From Streptomyces bathyalis (GTDB taxonomy: Bacteria; Actinomycetota; Actinomycetes; Streptomycetales; Streptomycetaceae): a stretch of 64,000 bases of DNA. The stretch covers positions 7,065,501 through 7,129,500 of the forward strand of contig NZ_CP048882.1 of the NCBI RefSeq assembly GCF_015910445.1. Direction: 5' to 3'. The position numbers and the translations under genes are program-made. The notes under the pieces are model-generated. The model was not told where the DNA came from, ran no database searches, and saw only the letters and a list, made by a program, of their open reading frames with translations. Positions 51,949-60,455 of the stretch are shown here, in pieces (position 1 is the first letter of the stretch; each line of letters begins with the position of its first letter).

Positions 51949-53793
51949 ATGTGCGGAATCGCCGGCTGGGTCTCGTTCGACCGCGATCTGTCGCGCGAGC
52001 GCGAGACCGTCGAGGCGATGACGGAGACGATGTCCTGCCGCGGCCCCGACGACAGCGGGACCTGGATCGCGGGCCCGGCCGCTCTGGGCCACCGGAGGCT
52101 GGCCGTGATCGACCTGCCCGGAGGACGCCAGCCCATGAGCACGGAGGGTTCCTCGGAGCACACGGCCGCCATGGTCTATTCGGGGGAGTGCTACAACTTC
52201 GAAGGGCTGCGCAGCGAACTGCGCACCCGGGGGCACCACTTCAGCACCTCCTCCGACACCGAGGTCGTGCTGCGGGGCTACCTGGAGTGGGGCGAGGCCG
52301 TGGCCGAGCGCCTCAACGGCATGTACGCGTTCGCGATCTGGGACGAGCGTGAGCAGAAGCTCGTGATGATCCGCGACCGCATGGGCATCAAGCCCTTCTA
52401 CTACTACGCGACCGACGACGGCGTCCTGTTCGGGTCGGAGCCGAAGGCGATCCTCGCCAATCCGCTCGCCCGGCCCGCGGTGGGCGCCGACGGGCTGCGC
52501 GAGCTGTTCACCCTGATCAAGACTCCGGGGCACGCCATCTGGGAGGGCATGCGGGAGGTCGAGCCCGGCACCGTGGTCACCGTCGGGCGCACAGGCATCC
52601 GCACCACGCCCTACTGGTCCCTGGAGACCAGGCCCCACACCGACGACCAGGAGACATCGGTCGCCCGCGTACGCGACCTGCTCGAGGACATCGTCAGCCG
52701 CCAGCTCGTCGCCGACGTACCGCGCTGCACCCTGCTCTCCGGCGGCCTCGACTCCTCGGCACTGACCGGGATGGCCGCACGGCAACTGGCCGCTGAGGGA
52801 CAGCGCGTTCGCAGCTTCGCGGTGGACTTCGTGGGCCACACGGAGAACTTCGTCGCCGACGCACTGCGGGACACGCCCGACGGGCCGTTCGTGCACGACG
52901 TCGCGGACAGCGCGGGAACGCTGCACGAGGACATCGTCCTCTCCTCGGAGGAACTCGCCGATCCGCGGCTGCGGTCGAGGATGATCCGTGCACGCGACCT
53001 GCCGATGGGCTTCGGAGACATCGACACCTCCCTGTACCTGCTGTTCAAGGCGATACGCGAACAGTCGACGGTAGCGCTGTCGGGCGAGTCGGCCGACGAA
53101 GTCTTCGGCGGGTACAAGCAGTTCTTCGACCCCCTGGCACAGCAGTCGGAGACCTTCCCCTGGCTCGCACGGATCCAGGAGATGGCCGGAGAACCCGGGG
53201 AGTACCTCACCGAGGAGGCACGCAAGGCTCTCGACCTGGCCACGTACACCCAGGACAGCTACAACGAGGCGGTCTCCGGCATCCAACGCCTGGAAGGCGA
53301 GAGCGACTTCGAGTTCCGCATGCGGAAGATCTGCCACCTGCACCTGACCCGCTTCGTGCGCGTACTGCTGGACCGCAAGGACCGCGCCAGCATGGCCGTC
53401 GGCCTGGAGGTCCGAGTGCCCTTCTGCGACCACCGGCTCGTGGAGTACGTCTACAACACCCCGTGGAGCCTGAAGTCCTTCGACGGCAGGGAGAAGAGCC
53501 TGCTGCGCGAGGCCACCGCGGACGTGCTGCCGCGCTCCGTGTACGACCGGGTGAAGAGTCCGTACCCCTCCACGCAGGACCCGAAGTACGTCGCCGCCGT
53601 CCAGAAGACGGCATCCGACATCCTGGCCGCGCCCTCGCACCCCGTCTTCGAACTCGTCAGCCGCCAATGGCTGCAGAGCGCCGTGGAAGCCGACAGCGCC
53701 CGGATCAGCCCGGGGCACAGGCACGGCCTTGAGCACGCACTCGACCTGGCCCTGTGGGTGGACATGTACGCACCCGCCCTTACGCTCTCCTGA
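51949..53793 (+). CDS. asnB: Asparagine synthase (glutamine-hydrolysing)
   Basis: A 614-residue class-II amidotransferase that makes asparagine from aspartate, ATP and glutamine. Cys2 is the glutaminase nucleophile (MCGIAGW), with RGPDD and FNG-like loops in the N-terminal domain; the synthetase domain has the PPi loop LLSGGLDSS (263-270), then SGESADEVFGGY and the ATP-binding RKDRASMAVGLEVRVPF. ATG 51949 follows GAGAGAG. Some streptomycete AsnB copies modify peptides or cell-wall residues; nothing here proves that. It ends in a large perfect hairpin, so it is a single-gene transcript, possibly MarR-regulated. Confidence 0.92.
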   Translation: MCGIAGWVSFDRDLSRERETVEAMTETMSCRGPDDSGTWIAGPAALGHRRLAVIDLPGGRQPMSTEGSSEHTAAMVYSGECYNFEGLRSELRTRGHHFSTSSDTEVVLRGYLEWGEAVAERLNGMYAFAIWDEREQKLVMIRDRMGIKPFYYYATDDGVLFGSEPKAILANPLARPAVGADGLRELFTLIKTPGHAIWEGMREVEPGTVVTVGRTGIRTTPYWSLETRPHTDDQETSVARVRDLLEDIVSRQLVADVPRCTLLSGGLDSSALTGMAARQLAAEGQRVRSFAVDFVGHTENFVADALRDTPDGPFVHDVADSAGTLHEDIVLSSEELADPRLRSRMIRARDLPMGFGDIDTSLYLLFKAIREQSTVALSGESADEVFGGYKQFFDPLAQQSETFPWLARIQEMAGEPGEYLTEEARKALDLATYTQDSYNEAVSGIQRLEGESDFEFRMRKICHLHLTRFVRVLLDRKDRASMAVGLEVRVPFCDHRLVEYVYNTPWSLKSFDGREKSLLREATADVLPRSVYDRVKSPYPSTQDPKYVAAVQKTASDILAAPSHPVFELVSRQWLQSAVEADSARISPGHRHGLEHALDLALWVDMYAPALTLS

Positions 53794-53804
53794 GCGCATC
53801 GCCA

Positions 53805-53863
53805 GGATGCGGCGGGGAGCGCGGGCCGCGCTCCGGTGCGTCCGGTCACTCCCCGCCGCATCC
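53805..53863 (+). terminator. Perfect 15-bp stem with nested hairpin after asnB
   Basis: GGATGCGGCGGGGAG pairs with CTCCCCGCCGCATCC; inside it GAGCGCGG pairs with CCGCGCTC. It begins 12 bases after the asnB stop and precedes an SDR gene by 48 bases. Confidence 0.85.
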
Positions 53864-53910
53864 GGCACGCGTCAGCACATCCGGCACGTACGAAGGACGG
53901 CGAGGCAGCC

Positions 53911-54717
53911 ATGGCTCAGCAAACGGCATCTCCCGAGGGTGAGTTCGGCGGGCAGGTCGCCGTCGTGACCGGCGGTGCATCCGGCATCGGACTCGCTGTG
54001 TCCACCGAACTGGCGCGGCGGGGCGCGCGGGTGTGCGTACTGGACCTCGCCCTTCACGAACTGCCGCCCGGGCTGGAGGGCTTGACCTGCGACGTCACCG
54101 ACCGCGCCTCGGTGAATGCCGCGCTGAGTGCGGTCGACGAACGCTTCGGACGTCTTCACGTGCTGGTGAACAACGCCGGCATCGGTGCCCAGGGCACGGT
54201 CGAGGACAACGACGACGAGGAGTGGCGCCGGGTCCTCGACGTCAACGTGACCGGCATGGCCCGGGTCAGCGCCGCCGCCCTTCCGCTGCTGCGCCGCGCA
54301 GCGGCGACCGGGGACGGCGGGGCACCGGGCGGTGCCGCGATCGTCAACACCTGCTCCGTCGCGGCGACCGCAGGGATCCCGCAGCGAGCCCTCTACTCGG
54401 CCAGCAAGGGCGCCGTCCTCTCCCTCACTCGTGCGATGGCCGCCGACCACGTTCGCGAGGGCATTCGCGTCAACTGCGTCAACCCCGGTACGGCCGACAC
54501 CCCGTGGATCGGCCGGCTGCTGGATTCCGCTCCCGACCCGGCAGCCGAACGGGCCGCGCTCGAGGCGCGGCAGCCGATGGGGCGGCTGGTCTCGGCGGCG
54601 GAGGTCGCTGCCGCCGTGTGTTACCTGGCGGGCCCGTCGGCCGGTGCCACGACCGGCATCGAACTCGCCGTCGACGGCGGCATGCAGGGGCTGCGGCTGC
54701 GCCCCTCCGCGGACTGA
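53911..54717 (+). CDS. SDR family oxidoreductase
   Basis: A 268-residue short-chain dehydrogenase. It has TGGASGIG for NAD(P), NNAG, a catalytic Ser (NTCSVAATAGI) and YSASK for Tyr and Lys. Motif VNPGTADTPWIGRLLDSAPDP and the final ELAVDGGMQGLRL fit a sugar- or alcohol-type SDR. Its immediate neighbours do not define a substrate; asnB is terminated just before it and sbcD lies about 270 bases downstream. ATG 53911 follows GGACGGCGAGG. It is one of four SDR genes in the window, none in an evident pathway cluster. Confidence 0.83.
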   Translation: MAQQTASPEGEFGGQVAVVTGGASGIGLAVSTELARRGARVCVLDLALHELPPGLEGLTCDVTDRASVNAALSAVDERFGRLHVLVNNAGIGAQGTVEDNDDEEWRRVLDVNVTGMARVSAAALPLLRRAAATGDGGAPGGAAIVNTCSVAATAGIPQRALYSASKGAVLSLTRAMAADHVREGIRVNCVNPGTADTPWIGRLLDSAPDPAAERAALEARQPMGRLVSAAEVAAAVCYLAGPSAGATTGIELAVDGGMQGLRLRPSAD

Positions 54718-54984
54718 CGCTCACAAGACGTGACTGCCCGACGCTCGCCGGCCGGGGTCAACTCGCCCTGCGGCGGGCGGCTTCCGTGTCCGTGGTCGTG
54801 CGGAGCGGGGCGATGCCTCGTCAGGTGAACGGCTCTTCAGGGCCGTTGGTCGGGGCCCTGAGTGAAGGGTGGTGAACGTCCGTACCGCGCAAGGCGATTC
54901 CCGCGTTGTCAGTGGCGACTGGTAGACCGGTCCGTGATCAGACGACCTACGACGGGGAGCGCGCGTGCGGGCGGGAGCAGTGCT

Positions 54985-56220
54985 GTGAGATTGCTGCACA
55001 CATCGGACTGGCACTTGGGCCGGAGCTTTCACCGCGTCAGCCTGCTCGATGCCCAGCGGGACTTCCTCGGCCACTTGCTCCGGACCGTCGAGGAGGAGCA
55101 GGTCGACGCCGTCCTCGTCGCAGGCGACGTCTACGACCGGGCCGTGCCCCCGCTGGCGGCCGTCTCGCTCTTCGACGAGGCGCTTCACCGGCTCGCACGG
55201 CTGGGCGTGCCCACCGTCATGATCTCCGGCAACCATGACTCGGCCCGCCGACTGGGCGTCGGTTCCGGGCTGATGGAGCACGCCGGTGTCCACCTGCGCA
55301 CCGACCCTGAGGGCTGCGGCACCCCCGTGCTGCTCTCCGACGCTCACGGAGACGTGGCCTGCTACGGGCTGCCGTACCTGGAGCCGGGGCTCGTGTCCGC
55401 GTCGCTGGGCGCCGAGGGCAGCGGCCACACCGCCGTGCTGCGGGCCGCGATGGACCGGGTCCGCGCCGATCTCGCATCCCGTCCCGCCACCACGCGCGCC
55501 GTCGTCCTCGCCCACGCCTTCGTCCACGGGGGCGAGTCCTCCGACAGCGAGCGGGACATCACCGTCGGAGGAGTGGCCTCGGTGCCCGCCTCCGTCTTCG
55601 ACGGCGTCCACTACGCGGCGCTCGGCCATCTCCATGGCTGTCAGACCATCAGCGAGCGCGTGCGCTACTCGGGTTCGCCGCTCGCCTACTCCTTCTCCGA
55701 GGCCGCCCACCGCAAGTCCATGTGGATCATCGACCTCGACGCGGAGGGAGAGGTCGGCGCGCGCCGCATCGACTGCCCCGTCCCGCGGCCTCTCGCCCGG
55801 CTGCGCGGCAGCCTGGAAGAGCTCCTGCACGAGCCTGCCCACGCGGCGCACGAGGAGGCGTGGGTCGAGGCCACCCTCACCGACGCCACCCGGCCGCACG
55901 GGCCGATGGCCCTCCTGTCCGAGCGGTTCCCGCACATCGTCAGCCTGGTCTTCGACCCCGAGCCCACCGGCGAGTCGGAGCCTGAGGTCTCTTACGCGCG
56001 GAGGCTGAAGGGCCGCAGCGACCAGGAGATCGCCGAGGACTTCGTGGGCCACGTCCGCACCGGCCGGGCCGCCGACAGCGGAGAACGCAGGATGCTCGGC
56101 GAGGCCCTGGAGGCCGCCCGTGCCGAAGACATGGCGGACGGGGCCACGGACCGGGCGCCGGGGGAGTACGGACGGTCGGGCGCCGAAGGCTCCCCGGAAC
56201 GCGCGGAGGTCCGCCGATGA
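54985..56220 (+). CDS. sbcD: Exonuclease SbcCD subunit D (Mre11-like nuclease)
   Basis: A 411-residue calcineurin-like phosphoesterase. Metal-site motifs are LHTSDWHLGRSFH (D-x-H), VAGDVYDRA (GD), ISGNHDSARRLG (GNHD), HAFVHGG and ALGHLHGCQ. SbcD with SbcC degrades hairpins, palindromes and protein-blocked double-strand ends. The GTG at 54985 gives the usual start VRLLHTSDWHL and follows GGGAG. It overlaps the sbcC start by four bases (ATGA), the classic SbcDC operon arrangement. The space upstream from 54718 (267 bases) holds no gene and presumably the promoter. Confidence 0.95.
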   Translation: MRLLHTSDWHLGRSFHRVSLLDAQRDFLGHLLRTVEEEQVDAVLVAGDVYDRAVPPLAAVSLFDEALHRLARLGVPTVMISGNHDSARRLGVGSGLMEHAGVHLRTDPEGCGTPVLLSDAHGDVACYGLPYLEPGLVSASLGAEGSGHTAVLRAAMDRVRADLASRPATTRAVVLAHAFVHGGESSDSERDITVGGVASVPASVFDGVHYAALGHLHGCQTISERVRYSGSPLAYSFSEAAHRKSMWIIDLDAEGEVGARRIDCPVPRPLARLRGSLEELLHEPAHAAHEEAWVEATLTDATRPHGPMALLSERFPHIVSLVFDPEPTGESEPEVSYARRLKGRSDQEIAEDFVGHVRTGRAADSGERRMLGEALEAARAEDMADGATDRAPGEYGRSGAEGSPERAEVRR

Positions 56221-59200
56221 GGCTGCACCGGCTGACGGTCACGGCCTTCGGGCCCTTCGCAGGCACGCAGCACGTCGATTTCGACGAACTGTCCGCCGCC
56301 GGGCTCTTCCTCCTGCACGGTCCCACGGGCGCGGGCAAGACCTCCGTGCTCGACGCCGTCTGCTTCGCCCTGTACGGGACCGTCCCCGGCGCGCGCCAGC
56401 AGCCCGGCGGGACGCTCCGCAGTGACCATGCCGCGCCCGGCACCCTGACCGAGGTCGTGCTCGACCTCACCGTGGGAGGCCGCCGGCTCGAGATCACCCG
56501 CCGCCCGGAACAGAGCCGCCCCAAACGCCGCGGCACCGGCAGCACACGGGAGCGGGCGCAGTCATGGCTGCGCGAGTACGACGCGGGCACCGGGGAATGG
56601 CGGGGCCTGAGCCGCTCGCACCAGGAGATCGGCGAAGAGATCGCCCAGCTCACCGGCATGAGCCGTGACCAGTTCTGCCAGGTCGTCCTGCTTCCGCAGG
56701 GCGACTTCGCCCGATTCCTCCGGGCGAGCGCCGAGGACCGCGCGAAGCTGCTCGGACGGCTCTTCGACACGGGCCGGTTCGCCGCCGCGGAGGAACAGCT
56801 GGCCCGGATGCGGCGAAGCGCGCAGGACGAGGTGCGTGCGGGGGACGAGACGCTGCTCGGCCTCCTGCACCGCATGCGGCAGGCGCTCGGCGGCGGGGGC
56901 GACCCGGACGGGACCGCCCCCCGCGGCCTGGGCACCGCCGAGGAGGACGCGGGCGGCGCGCTGCCCGGTCAGCGCGCACGTGAGGCCACGCGCCGGCAGG
57001 GCCAGCCTCATGACGGGCCCGCCGGAGAGGATTCCCTGTCGCCGGGTGCCCCGGGGCTGACCGCGGCCGTACTGGAATGGGCCGCCCTGGCCCGTACGAG
57101 CGCCCGCGAACGGCTGGACATCGCGGTCATCGCCTCCGCCACCGCCGAATCGGCACACGCCGAGGCGATGTCGCAGCTTGCCGAGACCCGCGAACTCGCC
57201 CGGCGGCAGCGGCAGTACGCCGACGCGGAGGAACGCGCCCGGGACCTGGAGGAACGAGCGGCCGAACGCGAGGAGACCCGGCAGCGCCTGGAGCGCGCCC
57301 GCGCCGCCGCGGCGGTCGCCCCCGCGGTCGCCCTCCACGAGTCCGCGGTCGCCGCCCATGAGACGGCGCTGGCCGAGCAGACACAGCGCCGCGGCCTGCT
57401 GCCCGCGGAGCTGAGCGAGGCGCCCGCGCCCGAACTGGCGCGCATGGCGGGGGAGTACCGCCAGGAGCTCGGCTCACTGGACGGAGCGCGGCGCGCGGAG
57501 GAGCGCCGCCGGGACATCGACGGTGAACTCGCCGGACTGGAACGCGAATCGCGCACGGACGAGGAGACGCTGCGCGAGGCCACGGACTGGCTCTCACGCT
57601 GGGAGAGCGAGCGCCATACGCACCAGCAGCGCGTCGACCGGGCGCTGGAAGCCGCCACTCGGGCCGAGCAGTTGGCGGGCCGGCTGGAGCCGGCGAAGCA
57701 GCGCCTCGACGCCGCCCGGCGCCGCGACGAACTGACGCAGCAGGAGGCGGAGGCCGGGCAGAGGCTCCTGGACGCACGTGAGTCGGCGGCCGAGGCCCAC
57801 GAGGAGTGGCTGCGCCTCAAGGACCAGCGGCTGCGCGGTATCGCGGCCGAACTCGCCGCCCAGCTGCGCGACGGCGAGCCCTGCACCGTCTGCGGAGCAA
57901 CCGCGCACCCCGATCCGGCGCTCCCCGGAGCCGGAGCCGTCGACCAGGCCGCCGAGGACGGGGCGCTGACCGCGTACCGCACGGCCGAAGCAGCGCGCGA
58001 GGAGGCGGACGCCGCGGCGCACCGCCTGCGCGAAGCGCTGGCCGCGGCCGTGGCCGAGTCGCAGGGAGAGGAGACCGGAGCGCTCAGCGCCACTGTCGCG
58101 GAGCTGGCAGAGGCACATGAGCGCGCACGTGAGGAAGCGGCCGACGCCCACGCCGCACGGGAGGCCCTCGCACGGGCCGAGCGGGAGCACTCCGAACGCC
58201 TCGCTCAGCTGCAGACCGCCGAGCGCCGCGTCGCTGCCCGTACGTCGCACCGGGAGGCGCTCCAGCGTGAACGGGCCACGGCGACGGCCCAGTTGGAGAA
58301 GGCCCGCGGTGACGCCCCCAGCGTCGCCGAACGCGCAGCGGTCCTCCAGCGCCGCACCGCCCTGCTCGACGAGGCCGCCGACGCCGCCCGCAGGGCACAG
58401 GAGACCGGGAGCCGTGTCGAGGAGACCGCCGCACAGCTTGCCGCCGCAGCGGACCGCGCGGGATTCGAGAGCCCCGGCGCAGCGGGCGCCGCGGTCCTCG
58501 GCGACGATGAACAGCGCGTCCTCGCAGGGCGGTTGGAGGAGTGGAGGGCAACCGAGGCCACCGTCGGCACCGAGCTGAAGGACCCGGACCTGATCGCGGC
58601 GGCGGCGCTCCCGCCGGCTGACGCCGAAGCCGCGCAGTACGCCACGGATGAGGCCACCCGCCGTCTGCGCGCGGCCTCGGCCGCCGAGGACGCCGCCCGC
58701 ACGCGCTGCGCCGAGCTCGACAGGCTCACCCGGCAGGCCGTCGACGGTGCGCGGAGGCTCGCTCCCCTGCGTGAGGCCCATGAGCGGGTGGCGCACCTCG
58801 CGGGTCTGGCGGCCGGCACCTCTGCGGAGAACGAGCACCGGATGCGCCTGGAGTCCTATGTGCTGGCCGCCCGCCTGGAGCAGGTGGCCGCGGCCGCGAG
58901 CGCCCGTCTGTCCCGCATGTCCGCGGGCCGCTATACCCTCGTCCACTCCGACGCACGCGCCGGCGGGCGGGCACGCTCCGGGCTCGGTCTCCATGTCATC
59001 GACGCCTGGACCGGGGCGGAGCGCGACACGGCGACGCTCTCCGGCGGTGAGACGTTCTCCGCGTCCCTCGCGCTGGCCCTCGGCCTCGCCGACGTCGTCA
59101 CCGACGAGGCCGGCGGCACAAGACTGGAGACCCTCTTCATCGACGAGGGATTCGGCAGCCTGGACGAGCAGACCCTCGACGAGATCCTCGACGTCCTGGA

Positions 59201-59342
59201 CTCCCTGAGGGAACGCGACAGGTGCGTGGGCATCGTCAGTCACGTCGCCGACCTGCGGCAACGCATCCCCGTCCAGCTGGAAGTCACCAAGTCCCGGCAG
59301 GGCTCGGCGCTGCACCACCGGTCGGCACCGGCCCACACCTGA
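56217..59342 (+). CDS. sbcC: Exonuclease SbcCD subunit C (Rad50-like SMC ATPase)
   Basis: A 1041-residue ATPase: Walker A GPTGAGKT (35-42), Q-loop region near QVVLLPQGDF, long coiled coils with a zinc hook CTVC at 556-559, then the ABC signature LSGGE from 941 and Walker B LFIDEGFG (973-980). It assembles with SbcD as the Mre11-Rad50 type head and coil complex. A Gly/Pro-rich, low-complexity stretch (about 224-280) interrupts the first coiled coil. The ATG overlaps sbcD. It ends 70 bases before the SDR gene, with a small GCGGCG/CGCCGC hairpin in the gap. Confidence 0.95.
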   Translation: MRLHRLTVTAFGPFAGTQHVDFDELSAAGLFLLHGPTGAGKTSVLDAVCFALYGTVPGARQQPGGTLRSDHAAPGTLTEVVLDLTVGGRRLEITRRPEQSRPKRRGTGSTRERAQSWLREYDAGTGEWRGLSRSHQEIGEEIAQLTGMSRDQFCQVVLLPQGDFARFLRASAEDRAKLLGRLFDTGRFAAAEEQLARMRRSAQDEVRAGDETLLGLLHRMRQALGGGGDPDGTAPRGLGTAEEDAGGALPGQRAREATRRQGQPHDGPAGEDSLSPGAPGLTAAVLEWAALARTSARERLDIAVIASATAESAHAEAMSQLAETRELARRQRQYADAEERARDLEERAAEREETRQRLERARAAAAVAPAVALHESAVAAHETALAEQTQRRGLLPAELSEAPAPELARMAGEYRQELGSLDGARRAEERRRDIDGELAGLERESRTDEETLREATDWLSRWESERHTHQQRVDRALEAATRAEQLAGRLEPAKQRLDAARRRDELTQQEAEAGQRLLDARESAAEAHEEWLRLKDQRLRGIAAELAAQLRDGEPCTVCGATAHPDPALPGAGAVDQAAEDGALTAYRTAEAAREEADAAAHRLREALAAAVAESQGEETGALSATVAELAEAHERAREEAADAHAAREALARAEREHSERLAQLQTAERRVAARTSHREALQRERATATAQLEKARGDAPSVAERAAVLQRRTALLDEAADAARRAQETGSRVEETAAQLAAAADRAGFESPGAAGAAVLGDDEQRVLAGRLEEWRATEATVGTELKDPDLIAAAALPPADAEAAQYATDEATRRLRAASAAEDAARTRCAELDRLTRQAVDGARRLAPLREAHERVAHLAGLAAGTSAENEHRMRLESYVLAARLEQVAAAASARLSRMSAGRYTLVHSDARAGGRARSGLGLHVIDAWTGAERDTATLSGGETFSASLALALGLADVVTDEAGGTRLETLFIDEGFGSLDEQTLDEILDVLDSLRERDRCVGIVSHVADLRQRIPVQLEVTKSRQGSALHHRSAPAHT

Positions 59343-59412
59343 GCGGCGTGGCGGGTCCGCCGCGCGGGAAATCCAGCTGACGTGAGCGCTGAGGGGCATC
59401 AGGCTGTGCGCC

Positions 59413-60240
59413 ATGACCTCCTCACCTCGCCGCGACCCGCTGCCGCTGCGCGGCCGCACCGCCCTCGTCACCGGAGCCAGCCGCCGTGCCGGCATCGGGC
59501 TTGCCGTGGCCCGCCGTCTGGCGGCCTACGGCGCGAGTGTCTACATGCACCACCATCGACCGCACGACTCCGCACAGCCCTGGGGCAGCGACCCGGACGA
59601 GCCCGAAGCGCTCGCCGACGCCGTTCGCTTGGTGGCCGCGCCGGGCGCGACCGTCGCACACGGCCCCGGCGACCTCACGGCAGCCGGGGCGCCGTCCCGC
59701 CTGATCGCCGAGGCATCGGAGGCACTGGGCGGAAACGGGCTGGACATCCTCGTGGCCAACCACGCGCTCAGCGGCAGCGACGGGCCGCTCGAAACGGTCG
59801 ACGCGGAGATGCTCGACGCGCACTGGGCGGTGAACACGCGCTCGGTGATCCTGCTGATCCAGGCCTTCGCACGTCTCCCGCGCCCCGACGACGGCCCCGC
59901 AGGCCGGATCGTGGTGATGACTTCGGGCCAGGACGTACGGGGCGGCATGCCCGAGGAGGTCTGCTACAGCCTCGCGAAAGGGGCGCTGGCCTCGTCCGTA
60001 CGTACTCTCGCGACGGCGCTCGCACCCCGCATCACCATCAACGCGGTCAACCCCGGCCCCGTGGACACCGGTTACCTTCACGGCGAGGAACACGCCGCGG
60101 TCGCCGCGCTGTTCCCGGGCGGCCGCTGGGCCACGCCCGACGATCCGGCACGCCTCGTCTCCTGGCTCACCACGGACGAGTCGGCCTGGATCACCGGCGA
60201 GGTCATCAACTCCGAGAACGGCTTCGCGCGTTCACTGTGA
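59413..60240 (+). CDS. SDR family oxidoreductase
   Basis: A 275-residue SDR with an atypical opening: TGASRRAGIGLAVARRL, where the glycine loop is expanded by two residues compared with TGxxxGIG. The catalytic Ser is in VMTSGQDVRGG, with Tyr and Lys in CYSLAKGALA; ALAPRITINAVNPGPVDTGY and WITGEVINSENGF follow. It resembles FabG-like enzymes that act on acyl or keto substrates. It starts at ATG 59413 and ends 216 bases before the DUF885 stop, across a shared terminator hairpin. Confidence 0.8.
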   Translation: MTSSPRRDPLPLRGRTALVTGASRRAGIGLAVARRLAAYGASVYMHHHRPHDSAQPWGSDPDEPEALADAVRLVAAPGATVAHGPGDLTAAGAPSRLIAEASEALGGNGLDILVANHALSGSDGPLETVDAEMLDAHWAVNTRSVILLIQAFARLPRPDDGPAGRIVVMTSGQDVRGGMPEEVCYSLAKGALASSVRTLATALAPRITINAVNPGPVDTGYLHGEEHAAVAALFPGGRWATPDDPARLVSWLTTDESAWITGEVINSENGFARSL

Positions 60241-60383
60241 CGGTCAATGAACCGACCAGTCGACGGGCCGATTTGTCGCCAAGTCGCTCAACCGACGAAG
60301 TGTGCTGTCCCAGGGGGACGTTGTCCGGGCCGAAGGGGGCCGTGGGCCGAAGGGGGGCCGTGGGTCGACGAGCGCTCCGAGCG

Positions 60384-60416
60384 GTGTGCGCCCGGCCTCA
60401 ACAGCCGGGCGCACAC
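60384..60416. terminator. Perfect 13-bp stem between convergent SDR and DUF885 genes
   Basis: GTGTGCGCCCGGC pairs with GCCGGGCGCACAC across a seven-base loop. It lies 144 bases after the SDR stop and 40 bases from the DUF885 stop. Confidence 0.8.
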
Positions 60417-60455
60417 GCCGCGTTCATCCAGGCCGGTACGGGCCCTGGCGGGGCG

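Noticed and set aside
50218..53868. A very long open frame of over 1200 codons on the minus strand opposite the exporter and asnB
   Set aside because: High-GC codon bias leaves stop-free antisense frames; its product is low-complexity and the plus strand has unmistakable MFS and AsnB motifs.
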